64,000 bases of DNA from Nymphaea colorata. Its lineage: Eukaryota > Streptophyta > Magnoliopsida > Nymphaeales > Nymphaeaceae. Under the pieces are notes generated by a model. It was not told the DNA's origin and did no database searches. It saw nothing but the letters and a program-made list of their open reading frames with translations. A program made the position numbers and the translations under genes. The first letter of the stretch is position 1; each line of letters starts with the position of its first letter. Positions 11,460-23,400 of this stretch are shown here, piece after piece. The DNA is taken from contig NC_045138.2 of assembly GCF_008831285.2 (NCBI RefSeq), forward strand, positions 41,781,115 to 41,845,114, in the 5' to 3' direction.

Positions 11460-12070
11460 ATGCGTGAAATCAAGAGAAATTATGATCGCATGACATTATC
11501 TCCCATCGCTTTGTTTACTTATCATAATATTGGTAAATGTGTTGTTATCTCATTTTCTTGTCTTTGTATGCGTTATGACCTAGTATGAGTTATGTGAGCC
11601 GTTATCGTCTTATTTGTAAATGCGTTGTTAGCAGTATTCTCTCATTATGGTAGACTCGTTGTTATCTTATTATTTTGTAACCATTCCTTTTGTTACATGA
11701 TTGTATTACTTCGTCTCCATTTACTTATCATCATTTTGGTAGATGCAGCTGTTATCTCAATCTCTTATCTCTATATGTCTTTACGCATTCTTTATAGACA
11801 CATTATTATCTCTCTCTCATTATGGTAGACTCATTGTTATCTCATTATTTCTTAACCATTCCTTTTGTTTCGTGATCGTATTACTTCATCTCTATTGATT
11901 TATTGTCTTCTTGCCAGACATATTGTCATCTCATTCTTTCGTCATTGTGTGCCTTGACATATCTATTCTGGCCCTTTCTATCGTTATCATTAATTTGTCT
12001 ACGTTTACTTATTACCTTCTTCGTAAATGCGTTGCTGCTTTGGGGTAGCTTTTAATTACCGCCTTGTTAT
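11460..12070. repeat. Diverged tandem repeat beside the MULE transposase
   Basis: Imperfect units contain 'tttacttatca', 'gtaaatgcgttgttatc' and 'cattattttgtaaccattcc'. A block 'ctctcattatggtagactc' followed by 'ttttgttacatgattgtatt' recurs about 173 bp apart, near 11639 and 11812. The phrases match those in the 5.56-7.25 kb minisatellite and those at 14.22-14.6 kb, so all three appear to belong to one repeat family on either side of the transposase relic. Confidence 0.6.
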
Positions 12071-12164
12071 TACAACATACAGTTGAAAAGTTGTCTATGG
12101 CTATGTTCGTCAATAGAGTCAATTATTCATCAGGTTGGTCGTTTCTTGCTGTTAGGTCTACAAC

Positions 12165-14160
12165 ATACGTTAGTATTTTGCACAGATGCTGGTAGCATGT
12201 TATCTCCAACTTTGCATTTTTGGTCCATCTGCCTAGGAAGTATCTATCTGGCAATTCCTGAATGTTCTCTCAATCAAGAGTCTTTTGAACATGGCAACAC
12301 TAAACACTTTTAAATTCAAATTTCTCACAAGAATATTCGACATCACCTGTTTCACTTTCGTAGGTGACAAGCACATTATTGATCTTAGCCAAATCTCTCT
12401 CCCTTTTTATCACAAGATACATGTGGCAACTTGATTTTGTGCATGTAATTTTATTTCACAGTTAGTTGCTTGAATTGTCTCTTCCTTAAACCATTTAGAT
12501 GCAATTGGTGTGTACACACTAATGCTTGAACAAGGACATTCATACCCAGACTTTGAGGCCAACATACAAATGTTTTAATGTCTTCTTCAAGCTCATATCC
12601 CCTAAGACTATCCAAAAAATTTTCGTAGTGTTTCATGAATCGAGATATTTGTAAGCAAGAGTATAATACCCTTTCCAGCACAACATGCATGTTTTCTACT
12701 CTGTGTGTGCGTGTTTATCATGTCTACACAAAAGTATTGTCTTCCATATGCCCACACCCACTTTTCTTTGTCCTTATATAATTTTTGAAGTCACCTATTT
12801 TCTTGTAGGTTATATGATTCAATTATTTGTGTTCATATACATTCAAATGTCTCACCATTTTTGCACTTAAGGTCACAATTGCAAAACACTCCTTAAAGCT
12901 AGTCATCTGATTCATCAAATGGCTTATGTTTTTTTCTATATTTTAGAATATATGCTACAAACACAAAAGATGATGTGCCTCTGGTCATTCGAGAGACACT
13001 GCTGCTGCTATTGCGCTGTTACCATCTGTCGGTATAACTTTGGGGTGATTTTTGTTCATGGCCTCAGGGAATACCTTGAATAACCACTCAAATGTCTCAG
13101 TAGTCTGATCAAAGTAGAATGCACTGCTGAAAATGCAACTTTTCGAGTAATGGTTCGCCCTTACAAATTGACCAAAGGGCTAGCCATGGGTATTGACCTT
13201 CACAAATAAGTCATAAATAAGCACATCATTGAAGCATTCATAGTCTAACCTAGACCTCGAGTCTGCCCATAAATATTTGTAGCATAACCATCATTGTCCA
13301 TCTGAATGGCGCTGTAGAAACCTGTCTTTTCTTAATTTTTTCTAAATGGATTCGACCAATGTCATAATTTCTCCTTCTTTTAACAATTCTATCCTCCATC
13401 TCCTCAAATGTTTTCTATGATCCATGCATGTGAACAAAACATTCTCATGACCACCACCTTCTACTTTAACAAACAGGTTATATGCCTTCCTTGGCAGTAT
13501 ACCTGCACCATCAGATAGCTCATTTATTTCAGCATGTGATGATGATAATTTGTGATGTGACCTCAACATTTGACTCATGCAGGAAGGTGCCAATGGATGG
13601 TTGTGTTTACTGTACGCAAATATAATACTTTCTATTTGGACGCCTTCCTAGCTCCAAATTGATAGCATAATTGCACCTTCTATCAATCGTGTGCATGGTT
13701 ACACATAGAACTGATCATCATTCCTTCGAACAAACATTTGACCTTCCCACAACCAGGTCTTGTGCGTTTCTTTCCGTCCTACCCTTCCTTACACCGATGG
13801 GAAAAAGCCTAACAATTGTAGAAGTTGTATGCTATGTCCTCTGTCTCGAACTCCATTCCTATAGCAGGAAACTCCATTCCTACAACAGAAGCACATTCTT
13901 TGAGACCCTCCACCTCGAACTCCATTTATAAAGTAGGAAAATTCATTCCTACAACAGAAGCATGTTCAACAGTATCATCCATCTCGAATTCCATTCCTAC
14001 AAAAGGAGCACGCTCTTTGGGATTCTTCATTTTCTCATAGAGGGACTCAATCACTTGTTCATCATCATCCAATGATGTAGACATGTTAAACATTGTTCCA
14101 TCTACAAAACATTGTGCCATCCGCAATGCATGAAGTCTATCGATCAAATAACAATTTAAC
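12165..14160 (-). pseudogene. FAR1-type Mutator (MULE) transposase pseudogene
   Basis: Read on the minus strand, all parts of the FAR1/FHY3-like MULE transposase family appear in order. An N-terminal 'FVGMEFE' FAR1-domain start is near 14010, with a repeated 'GMEFE/GMNFP' segment at 13845-14010. The damaged zinc-finger region includes 'KHNHPLAPS' (about 13580) and 'LRSHHKLSSSHAEINELSDG' (about 13545). 'NLFVKVEGGGHENVLF' lies near 13450. The transposase core 'LDYECFNDVLIYDLFVKVN' is near 13240, then 'FVRANHYSKSCIFSSAFYFD' and 'TFEWLFKVFPEAMNKNHPKV', with 'IPTDGNSAIA' near 13030. 'YNLQEN' and 'LQKLYKDKEKWVWAYGRQYF' are near 12800-12740. 'MKHYENFLDSLRGYELEEDI' is near 12630. A SWIM-like 'SCEKFEFKSV', stop, 'CCH' lies near 12330-12290. 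Several stops and frameshifts break it, so it is not functional. It could also be read as a decayed FRS host gene, but the surrounding repeats favour a transposon. Confidence 0.9.
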
Positions 14161-14219
14161 ATTATTCATGAATTATTTATTTTATGGATAAATTCCTTCC
14201 ATCAAATAGCATTTAACAT

Positions 14220-14600
14220 TATCTTACCATAAAATCTGTCGAATCTCACTATCCCTTGTACAAGCGTTGTTATCTCTTTCTCTCGATACCATTCCTGCCC
14301 TTCTTGGTAGATTCTTATCTCATTATTTTGTAACCATTCCTTTCATTACGTGATCACATTATTTTGTCTCCAATTACTTATCATCTACTTTGTACATGTG
14401 TCTTCTCTTATTTCATCAATCAATAATGAAAGGAATGGTTACAAAATAATGAAATAAACTGGGATGCATACACTTATCCCCTAAATTTGTTATCTCATTA
14501 ATTCGCTATGCCACAAATTTGTTATCTTAGGCATACTATCTCAAACAAGTTATAGCGTAACATTATCTACCACATGAACTGGGATACACCCGTTATTTCA
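14220..14600. repeat. Repeat block with inverted copies, 5' of MULE transposase
   Basis: The phrase 'cattattttgtaaccattcc' at about 14323-14342 reappears in inverted orientation at about 14424-14453 ('ggaatggttacaaaataatg'). Further 'ttatctcattaattcgc' phrases follow to 14600. The block is related to the 11.46-12.07 kb repeats. It may be the subterminal region of the MULE, but I cannot define a terminal inverted repeat or a 9-bp target duplication. Confidence 0.5.
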
Positions 14601-17000
14601 TCTGTAAGATTCATATGACATCATGCCTATTGCATCAACATTTTCTTCCTTTTTCATCTCTACCATCACCTTGGCCTTCAGTTCCTCAAGAAATGCTTGT
14701 TCAATTTTTTTGAATGTCCAACTGTCGGAAAAAGTCCTATAGATGTCATTGCCTTTGTCATTTAATGTTCACGAACAAAAAAACCACAATGACATTGTTG
14801 TGAACTCACCATCCTTTCCTTCTATTATCATTCCCACCATTTCTATTTCAAGGCCAAGTTTTCTCCACTGGCAACCTCTGCTCTTCTTTCTTCCTTCAGC
14901 TGGAAACTCTCCCTCCTTTTTTCTTCTTCCTGTCCATTTTTTTTTCCGTGAAGAAATGCAACGTGAAGGAACGCAGGTTAAGTACGTATGTTGTGTGCTT
15001 TACATATACACATGTACCTTTTCTGACACAAATATCATTACTGGAACTTTACATATACGTAGGAGGATCCACCTTATAAGGACATTCAATTAAATATGGA
15101 CATATACCTTTTTATTCACAAAGGTCAATAATGGAACTTTACATATACATAGAAGGGTCCACCCCTATCATACACTCGGTGCGTACATGGGTGGTGCATA
15201 GAACTCTCTCTCTTCTTATTGATCCAGATATTCCCAAAAAATGGATAAAGTTAAAAAAGATGACCCGACCTCACTTCTCTCTGTTTTTCTTGGGAGGAAC
15301 AAGGGTTTCCGCATCTAGCCATCTCCAACATTCCAATCGGTATTAGACTTCATCCAGCCAGCTCCAGTGACTATTGATGCATTTCAGAAATAGCTGGGCA
15401 GTGAACGGTGCAAAATGGCTTGTGAAATAAATCCAAAGCTGAAAACAAAGAAAACTACAAGAAGGGAGATCCTAGTGGTCTCATCGGAAAAATCCAGTAG
15501 GTAAGTTTCTTAAAAGCATGAGTATAATCAAGGGTTCTGAACTTACCTTTGGTTCTTGCTACAATAGTGGATTGAAAATATCTGCTCGGTCTTGCCCTTT
15601 TGGATAATCAAATCTCTAGAGGTCCTTAAGAGTTTCGGCTGCTCAGTTACGTCCTTGACTGCAAAATCCTGCACCTCCTCATGGAGATTAACATCGAAAT
15701 AATTGTCAAGCCCCATGATGGCTGATTCCTAGAAGGCCTAGGAGAATGTGATTGTCACACCTGATTTATCCCGTCATGTGAGAAAAGGAAATAGTTCATT
15801 GGTGCCATAACAAAATGGATAAATTTTTGTATGTGGCAAAACGTCAGGCCTGTTATGTCCGACATTTTTCCATGGACAAACATCTATACCCTCACCCTTG
15901 AGAATGTGGGTGCTTCACATGTGATGGGCTGCGGATCTGGCTATCTATTAAGGGCATTGATCTGCTGTCTACAATAAATTCCATGCTCATCAAACACTCC
16001 CTTAGGGTAGGGGTTCATGAGAGACCATATAACAAAAAGGTAGACACAATAGACAATGTTTGGCATTTTTTATTTTGTACAAGGCAGATTAAGGAAAAAA
16101 TAAGCTGGCTTTGGGGCTGAGATAGTAACGTAATAGGATAGAGATGGCTACAAAAAGGATGTTCTCAAAAGGAGCTGATATTAGTATGCAAGAAAGGAAG
16201 CTACAAGCTATTCATGTGTTGAAATTAAACCCTGCCATAGACAACATTGGCTTGTTAAATCTTGATTTAGCGTGGCTCAACAACTTTAGGAATTTCTCCA
16301 ACTTTTAGAAATGTTTTGTATGTTTGACTGCTGTTGAAGCCTTTTTTGCCTTTTTATTTTTCCTTTTGTATAGCTTCGTGTATATCTTCATTTTTGTTAA
16401 TGATAAAGGAGAGAGCCCTCTCTCCCAACAAAGTCACGCCAAAAGTCTAATAAAAACATATTATACATTCATTTACTTAGATAAAATATATTCACATGAA
16501 AATTAATCTAAATAATGAATCCAACACATAATTTTACTAACAATTTGATAGGAAACCCTGTTGGATTTTGTGATTCTTCAGCTAGAAGAACCAGGCTGGG
16601 GATAGGGAGCTTTTATAAGATACAAGAAGTGGCAGTTTTGTTTGTTCTTATACTGCAAATTTTAACTTGAAAAATCATAAGAACTAAACAAAAAATGAAC
16701 AAACAAACTTTAATAAATCCCAAATTAGCCAGATTAACTCTAAGTTATGGTCAGGAGTATCAAATAACTGTTTGGTTTATAGGAAAAAAAATCACAACAC
16801 TATTAGGTGGAAGGTGGAAGAAGGAGAATAAGAAGGAGTGTAATACACAAAAAAAGTTTTACCATGGGTTTGTATATAGTCACCTTCATCCACTAGAACT
16901 CACTCACTTTCAATCAACATTCAACAAGATTGGTGTTTTAATTTATTTGATGATGATACACATTGCAACACACACATTCAGAGTGAATGAAATTTCTTTA
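14600..17000. other. Non-coding, no gene recognised
   Basis: Nothing matches a protein family. A duplicated phrase 'tggaactttacatatac(g/a)tag' followed by 'ggatccacc'-like sequence occurs at about 15041-15075 and 15133-15165 (spacing about 92 bp). The open frames 14743-15093 and 16695-17024 show no domain. Confidence 0.45.
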
Positions 17001-17004
17001 TGGA

Positions 17005-17830
17005 TTACAAATCCAAATCCATAGTTTCTTTAAGATATAGAAAGGTCTTCTTGACATACTGCCATTGCTCAACATGCTGCTCATGCATGAATTGACATAC
17101 TCTATTTACTGCATAGACAGTATTAGTCTTGGTGAATGTGGCATACTGAAATGCTCCAACAATGTTGTAGTATCTTTGATGATCAATCATTTTCTTTTTC
17201 GTGAGTGAGACATATACACCTCATTGAGATCGATCTCCATGGATGAAAGCATTGTTCATGTCTAAATGTGGAACTTGCCATCTCCTGCTAATAGCTATTG
17301 AGAGAATCAGCCAATCCATAGGTTGCTTGACTTCTAGTGAGTAAGTTTCAATGTAATCTATTCATTCATTCTTACAGAAACCCTTAGCAACAAGGTGGAA
17401 CTTGTACATGGTAACTGATCCATTTGAAATGCCAATTTATATTGAAGACCTATTTGCAACCAATAATGGCAAGGTTTGGTGAAACAAGGGACCAATTCCT
17501 GTTCCTATTTAGTACCAACATTTCCTCTATCATGGCTTAATTCAGCACAGGAGCAATGAGTTTCTTTTGGTAGTTTGAGTTTCATTGCATGAGATAATAC
17601 CTAGTAGAACTGTCAATTGCAACTCAATGTGGCATATGTTCATATCTTTGAAGATCCTTTACCCTTGTGTAGTGAAATTGGCCCAATTCTCAATTTCTTC
17701 AGAAGTGACAATCTTCTTATCAGCAAATAATTTTTTTTTCATAACATATCTAATGTCGCGACATAAAACACTTTTGAGAGACCAGATCAAAGCACACATA
17801 ACCTTTATGGTTAACACCACAGCTAGTAAA
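17005..17830 (-). pseudogene. Truncated Ty1/copia reverse transcriptase remnant
   Basis: On the minus strand the copia order is recognisable. The end of the integrase/pol linker has 'HKGYVCFDLVSQKCFMSRH' near 17810-17750. The reverse transcriptase N-terminus follows with 'EEMLVLNRNRNWSLV' and 'AIIGCK' near 17530-17460. Next come 'FHLVAKGF' near 17410, 'DYIETYSLEVKQP' and 'LSIAISRRWQVPHLDMNNAF' near 17360-17260. The sequence then jumps to the C-terminal part 'IVGAFQYATFTKTNTVYAVN' and 'RVCQFMHEQHVEQW' (17180-17060). The catalytic palm segment with the YVDD motif is missing, so an internal deletion of several hundred bases lies near 17200. No LTRs were found. Non-functional. Confidence 0.85.
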
Positions 17831-17894
17831 GACACATGCTTACAATTTTTGGTTCAACCTTATGTTTCCAAATATGGAGTAAGGAGAGGAAAAC

Positions 17895-18086
17895 TGTAAC
17901 AACTCCACCCACTCTTGGGCTTGGTTCCCTGGTTTGGCGAATCCCAACCCGTCCCCTTGTAGTTTCGGTTCCAACAGCAAAAAGGCTAGGAACCAAGACA
18001 ATCATCTCATTAATGACCTCCTTTTATAAGCCCTTGAAGATCTCTCACAATCTTCAATACGGGACTAAACTTTTGGGGCATTACAC
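17895..18086. other. Possible short solo LTR or TRIM-like fragment
   Basis: The interval begins 'TGTAACAACTCC' and ends 'GGGGCATTACA', with 'gggactaaacttttggggc' before the end. Such TG...CA ends with 'TGTAA' inverted termini are common in small plant LTRs. The 5-bp flanks (aaaac / ctatt) do not match, so the boundaries are unproven. Confidence 0.3.
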
Positions 18087-19185
18087 TATTGACATAAAGC
18101 AAGAAAATCAATCTCGTGGAGTTTTTTAGTTCTACGGGTACCTGCTATTATATCCCAAAAGCTTTTTCTGCCATGGTTTTTGATAAAACGTCAAAGTCCT
18201 CATTGGATTCTAGATATAAGGGCAACTCATAATGTCATGGCAGAAGCTCGAAGCTTGTTAACAAGTAGGGTATGACCAGTATGAGGGCCTTGTCATCAGC
18301 AATGGAGAGCAAATGTACATAGCTAACATCGATAAAACAATTCTTATTGATGACTGGTCTATTTTATAAGCTAAACAATGTGTTACATGTTATTAAGTGG
18401 GCCCAAAATTTCATTTTAGTTTTTTAGTTTGCTAAAGATAATTAGTGTTAGTTTATGTTAGATCATCAGTGTCTTTTGTTAAGGGTCATGCGACAGGCAA
18501 TATTTTACTTGGGTCCTTTTTAGGAAGGATTATTTCCAATGTCGATCGTGAAACCAATACTAGTCCAAGATCCAAAATAGATCCCTAGATTCAAATCACA
18601 TACAAAATGGATCCATATCCAAATCCAAATTCTAAAACTGGATCCACAACAAAACTTTAGATGTAGACTTTAAACCAAATATCAATTCTGGACTCATTTG
18701 ATCTCAATTTGTACCTTCATATCAATACAGACCCGATCCAAACCCAAGATCCAAAGTCTAGATCCATATCCTTATTCAGTTCCAAATTCTTGATCTAGAT
18801 CCAAATTTAGATCCAATTCTAGGTTTATACCTTAATCCAAATCTAAATCTGAGATTCAAAACCAAATATGAGTTTTGAATCAAAATTCAAAATCCAAATC
18901 CATATATATTATTTTTGATCCATTCTAAGCTTGTGGTCCACATCCAGCCCCAAAGTTGAAGGCTAGATCCAATTTCGGGTCCAAATACAAGTCATGGGTC
19001 ATTCTTAGTCCAAGTAGAGAGATATTATGATTATTTTCTAGAGACCAATCATTTCTAGTTCAAAATTTCCAAAATACGATTGGTTTTCTAAAAATGTCAT
19101 TGAATGCCCTTGGTTTTCTCAAAAAAATAACCTTACCTTTTTTTCTCAAAAAAATAACAAAATACCCTTTGTGGGGCCCACAGTC
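18087..19185. repeat. Degenerate 'gatccaaatcc' repeat tract (core 18540-18990)
   Basis: Between 18540 and 18990 the sequence is a loose array of 'gatccaaat', 'tctagatcc' and 'aaatccaaatct' phrases without a fixed period. A similar tract with 'aatccaaacc' and 'gatctgaccc' is at 60470-60790. No coding is evident, and 18087-18540 shows nothing recognisable. Confidence 0.5.
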
Positions 19186-19440
19186 AACGTGGCAAGCTGA
19201 CCAAGCCTGGTCCGGACAATCCAAGCCCGGGCAGGCTTAGGCCTCGCCTAGCCTACCCTGGCCTGGTCCTGCCTCGGCGCTGGCAAGCCTGGCCAGGCTA
19301 GTCCTACAGCCGGCCTGGCGTGGCCAAGCTTGGTCCGGCAAGGCTAAGCCTGCAACCGACCAGCACAGGCCAAAATAGGCCTGTGGCTGGCAGTGGACTA
19401 GGCCTAGGCTGGGTCAGCCTTGGGTGGGCTTTTTGGACAG
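19186..19440. repeat. GC-rich degenerate 'gcctggcc' repeat
   Basis: About 250 bp of strongly GC-rich sequence in an AT-rich context is made of 'aagcctggccaggctag', 'ggcctagcc' and 'ggcctggc'-type palindromic phrases. Similar phrases recur at 62460-62540 and 62690-62715. Confidence 0.7.
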
Positions 19441-19499
19441 ATTTGACGCTTTTAGTATTTTTAAGCTATTTTAAGCCAATAATGACCAATTAATGGCTA

Positions 19500-20400
19500 A
19501 TTTCATTTGAAAAAAAGACCACAATGCCCTTGAGTCTTCTTTCTCTATAAATAATTCCTCATTTCTCTCATTTAACATGGAAATTCATCATCTTTTCAAG
19601 CATTTGAATTCTCTCTCTCCGCTTTTAGATTTCTTCTTCTTTCTCTTTTTCTTCTTGTTCAATTTTTTATGTTTGGCTATCTTAATGTTCAACTCCAAAC
19701 CTTCATCAAAGGATCTTCAACCCATTCATGTCACCATCAAAGAGTTCTCCTTGCCCGAAAGAGTTAAGGAGCCGCCTCTACATCAAATCCTTCTTTTTAG
19801 GTATTTATAACTTTTCTTTCAACCATTTTCTTGTCTCTTTTCTTCATAATAAGCCGATGAAGATTTATAGTTTCTCCAGAGCTAAGGATTCTCCTTAGAG
19901 CTCCGAAGAGCATGACGACCAAGGCAAATATTTTCCTTAAAATAATTTCCTCTCTCTTTTTAACTTATTATTTTATCATTTTAACTAGCTTCTTCATTTT
20001 TTTTAACTCGTTTATCTCTTTTAAACTCGTTTTTCTCTCATTTTAATTTTTTTCTCTTTCTTCTTAACTTCTTTTTCTCTCATTCTTTACTCCTCTCATT
20101 TTCATTTTAATGTTTATTTTTTTCATTCTTAACTTTTCCCTACCATTTTAACTTATATTTTTCTCATTTTAATTTCTCATCTTTATTTTTCTGTTTTTAT
20201 TTCTCTTCTCATTTCTCTCTTGTCTAATTCTTTCTCTTTCAAATATCTCTCTTTTTCTCTCTCTCTTTTACCTTTTATTTCTCTCTAAGTATTTTCATTT
20301 TTCTCTTTCATTCTTTTAAATTTTCTCTGCTCCTATTCTTGCTCTCTCATCATATATCTACCTTTTCATTTTTCTTATCTAATTCTCTATTTTGATGTCT
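19500..20400. repeat. Pyrimidine-rich low-complexity tract
   Basis: From about 19590 to 20400 the plus strand is dominated by 'ttctctcattttaac' and 'tttttctctttc' phrases. The frame 19577-19810 opens with a Leu/Phe-rich stretch that looks like a signal anchor, but this follows from the T-rich composition. No gene is supported. Confidence 0.6.
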
Positions 20401-23400
20401 TGATTGTATGTGAATGCTTATTACAATGTGAGGATTTGCGGTCATTTTTCTATTTTTATCATTTTGAGGTTTGGACATGTCCAACCCGGGAAACACCTAA
20501 ACATGCTTGATGTACATGTTAATTTGCATTGAACATGTCATTTTTTATTTTCAAATTGCAAATCCATCTTCATATTTTTTTAACCATTCTTCTAGTCTTT
20601 CGTTGGCCCACCTATATTTTCAATACACCCTTGAGTGACTCACTAGATGAAATCTTACCACTATCAATTTAGATCAAAAATTTTCCTTTCATTGCTCCAT
20701 ATATGTGTTATGGTAGGATTAGTTTATTTTTGTTATGCATATAAAATTTATGTAATCATGCATACACAATCATTTATAGGAATCATGAATGCTCATTAGC
20801 ACATCACTAAGAAGATTAAGTAATCCAAGATCAAGCCCTAATGAGGTGATAATCGAATTAAGGCAAAATCTTGAAACTTAATTAAAATTGAAGAGAAACA
20901 GCCCTATAAATTATAATATTTTCTTCTTGTAAATATCAAATTTTTACACTTTTCACCATATTATTTTGATATTTGCAATATTTTAAAATCTCTTTATTTG
21001 GTCCTATGATGAAAATAATTATGGTCATCATCCATCTATTTTGATATCTTATTTTCAAACAAAACTTGGAAAACTTGTTTTTGCAAAACCTGACAAGTTA
21101 AAACCATATTTTGCAAAATAAGTAATTTACAAGTATGTTTTCAATCATATTTCCTCCAAAAAGTTGAAAACTTCAATTTTTCAAAACTATCTTCAAAAAC
21201 AAGTTATCTTTTAGTTGAGTTCTAGTGAAAATATTTGAAGAATTCAAATAATTGTACAATCATCCCTTTTAAACAATTTGTTTTATATACTATTTGACTT
21301 TTCCAACAATTCAATCTCAAATTTGTAAAGTAACTAATTATTAAGGGTTTGTTAACCCTTAAGACCATAGTTCTAGACCTAAGGGCACCACCATTTTTTT
21401 TCTAAAACCAAACCATATTTAATCATTTCAAAATTTATCTTAATATATTTTATTTAGACTTGAGCACACATGCATATAGGATAACATTTCAAATATCAGA
21501 ATGTGCAAAGTAAGAGATTGGTTCTTGGTCGGGTTACCCCCAATAAAGGCGTTGGGAACGGCCGGGCCTCGTACCGATGGGTGACTCCCTCTCTCTCTCA
21601 TTTCAAAATAAAACCTCATTTTTCTGAAGCACTTCAAAGACCAAAATAAATTTTGGAGATGTAAACAATTCCTATATTAGTTGCTCATAGTGCATAATAG
21701 CATAATGTAAGCATTAGGACTGTGTCATAGATCATTTTAGTGATACCAGCGTATGCATTTTCTATTTTGCAAAGGTATAAAACTTATTTCGATGCATTTT
21801 TTTGGTAGGCGTTGAAGCATTCTAATGACCTACATTGTTGCAATCAATCATTTCTTAGGTTGCGCAGAAGATTGCAAAGCAAATAGAAAGGAACTTCAGT
21901 AGTCCTTACCCAAGACTCTAACCCACTGGTTCATGCTGTGTCTTGGCTGCTACCGGCCCCAGTTTTCTTTGTTTCTATTAATTGCATGTAGTACTAATTA
22001 CTATTTAGTGTAATCTTATTAGTTTTAGTTAGTATTAGAATGCTACAAGTTGTTGATTAAAAGGTTCATGTTAGTTAACTAGAATGGGTTCTTTTGTCAA
22101 TGCCAGTAAGAATTGCCTTGAGCTAGTGGGTTTACGTGCATTGGAGTTGTCCAACTATAGATGCCTCAAATTTTATATTGCCAAACGACCATTTTACGCC
22201 TCTTAGTGGAGACTTTGTGCTAATTTTCTCAAATGTTTTTCAAATGCAATGACCAAGGATCACAAATACATGAATTTGATGGTCTCAATGTTAGGTAGTT
22301 GGACCTAAATCACCCAACTTGTCGTCAGTAAGAAAAATGATCATTTTTCCCCTGATCATCCTCATTTTTTCCAAATCTTGTTCAATTCTCATGAAATAGC
22401 TGTACAACTCCTGAGAATTAGGTTTTACCATTTCAATAATAAAAATTCTCATATTTGCAAATTACCAGGAGATTTCACAACCCATTTTCCTGCTCACATT
22501 TGGTTATTTGGCTCAAAATGGCTCATTTATGTTCTTTTTTGGCAATTTTTTCACACTAGAACACCTACTGATCTCTCCAACTTTGTTTTGAAATCATTTT
22601 TATTATTAGCAAACTTTTTTATTTAAACCCCCAATCTTCAAAGCCAACTTCTCATCATAAACCTTTCATTTGCCTCCATTTTAGTTGAAATGAGCTCACT
22701 TGCTCAGTGATTCATATAATTCTCAACAAAGACATCTTGTCAATCTCTATAGAGCTACATTAAAGTCTTTTTTCAATGCGAGAATAACATTTTTGAAGTT
22801 ATTTTCTACTCACTCATCCTATTTTGAGCTCTGGCGAGTTGTGCTGATAACAAGATCAATCTCTATCCTTCATTTCGAGTGTCCATGCTGATATTCTCTT
22901 TTTCAATGGCTAGTCAAGTTGTGTTGAGCTAGCAACTTGTTTTTGAATGTCAAGACTGACTATCTTTAGCTCAATTCGGTTTAATTCATCCATAATCTAA
23001 CTCTTTTTCCATTTCCACTCATCTCCCTCACTTGTATGGAGTGCTCAGTGTTAGCTCAATTTTCTAAGCTAAAATTCTTACATTCCAAGAGTCTAATTGA
23101 TGGTTTCTTTGCATCAACGTGATCAAACACATCTCAATAGAGTATTGTTAATTTTAGTTTGGAGCAATCACATGTTGAACACACAATTCCTCACTACCTT
23201 GAAGTGCACTATCTTGTATTATATATTCTCTATGGTTGTTCTTTTTGAATTCTTTCAAGTTTTATAGTTTCTCTACCACGTCATAAGTTTATCATTAAAT
23301 TTTCAGCCAAAACCAAGTTTTCTACCCCTTTCAGATAAGAACGCAAAATCATATGTTAGCATAGTTCAATGCAAAAAGCAGATTTTTAGAAACTTAAATA

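Noticed and set aside
17895-18086. Complete TRIM/solo LTR
   Set aside because: Terminal TG...CA is present but the 5-bp flanks differ, so kept only as a low-confidence feature.
19577-19810. Small protein with an apparent signal anchor
   Set aside because: The hydrophobic stretch follows from T-rich low-complexity DNA; no homology or gene context.
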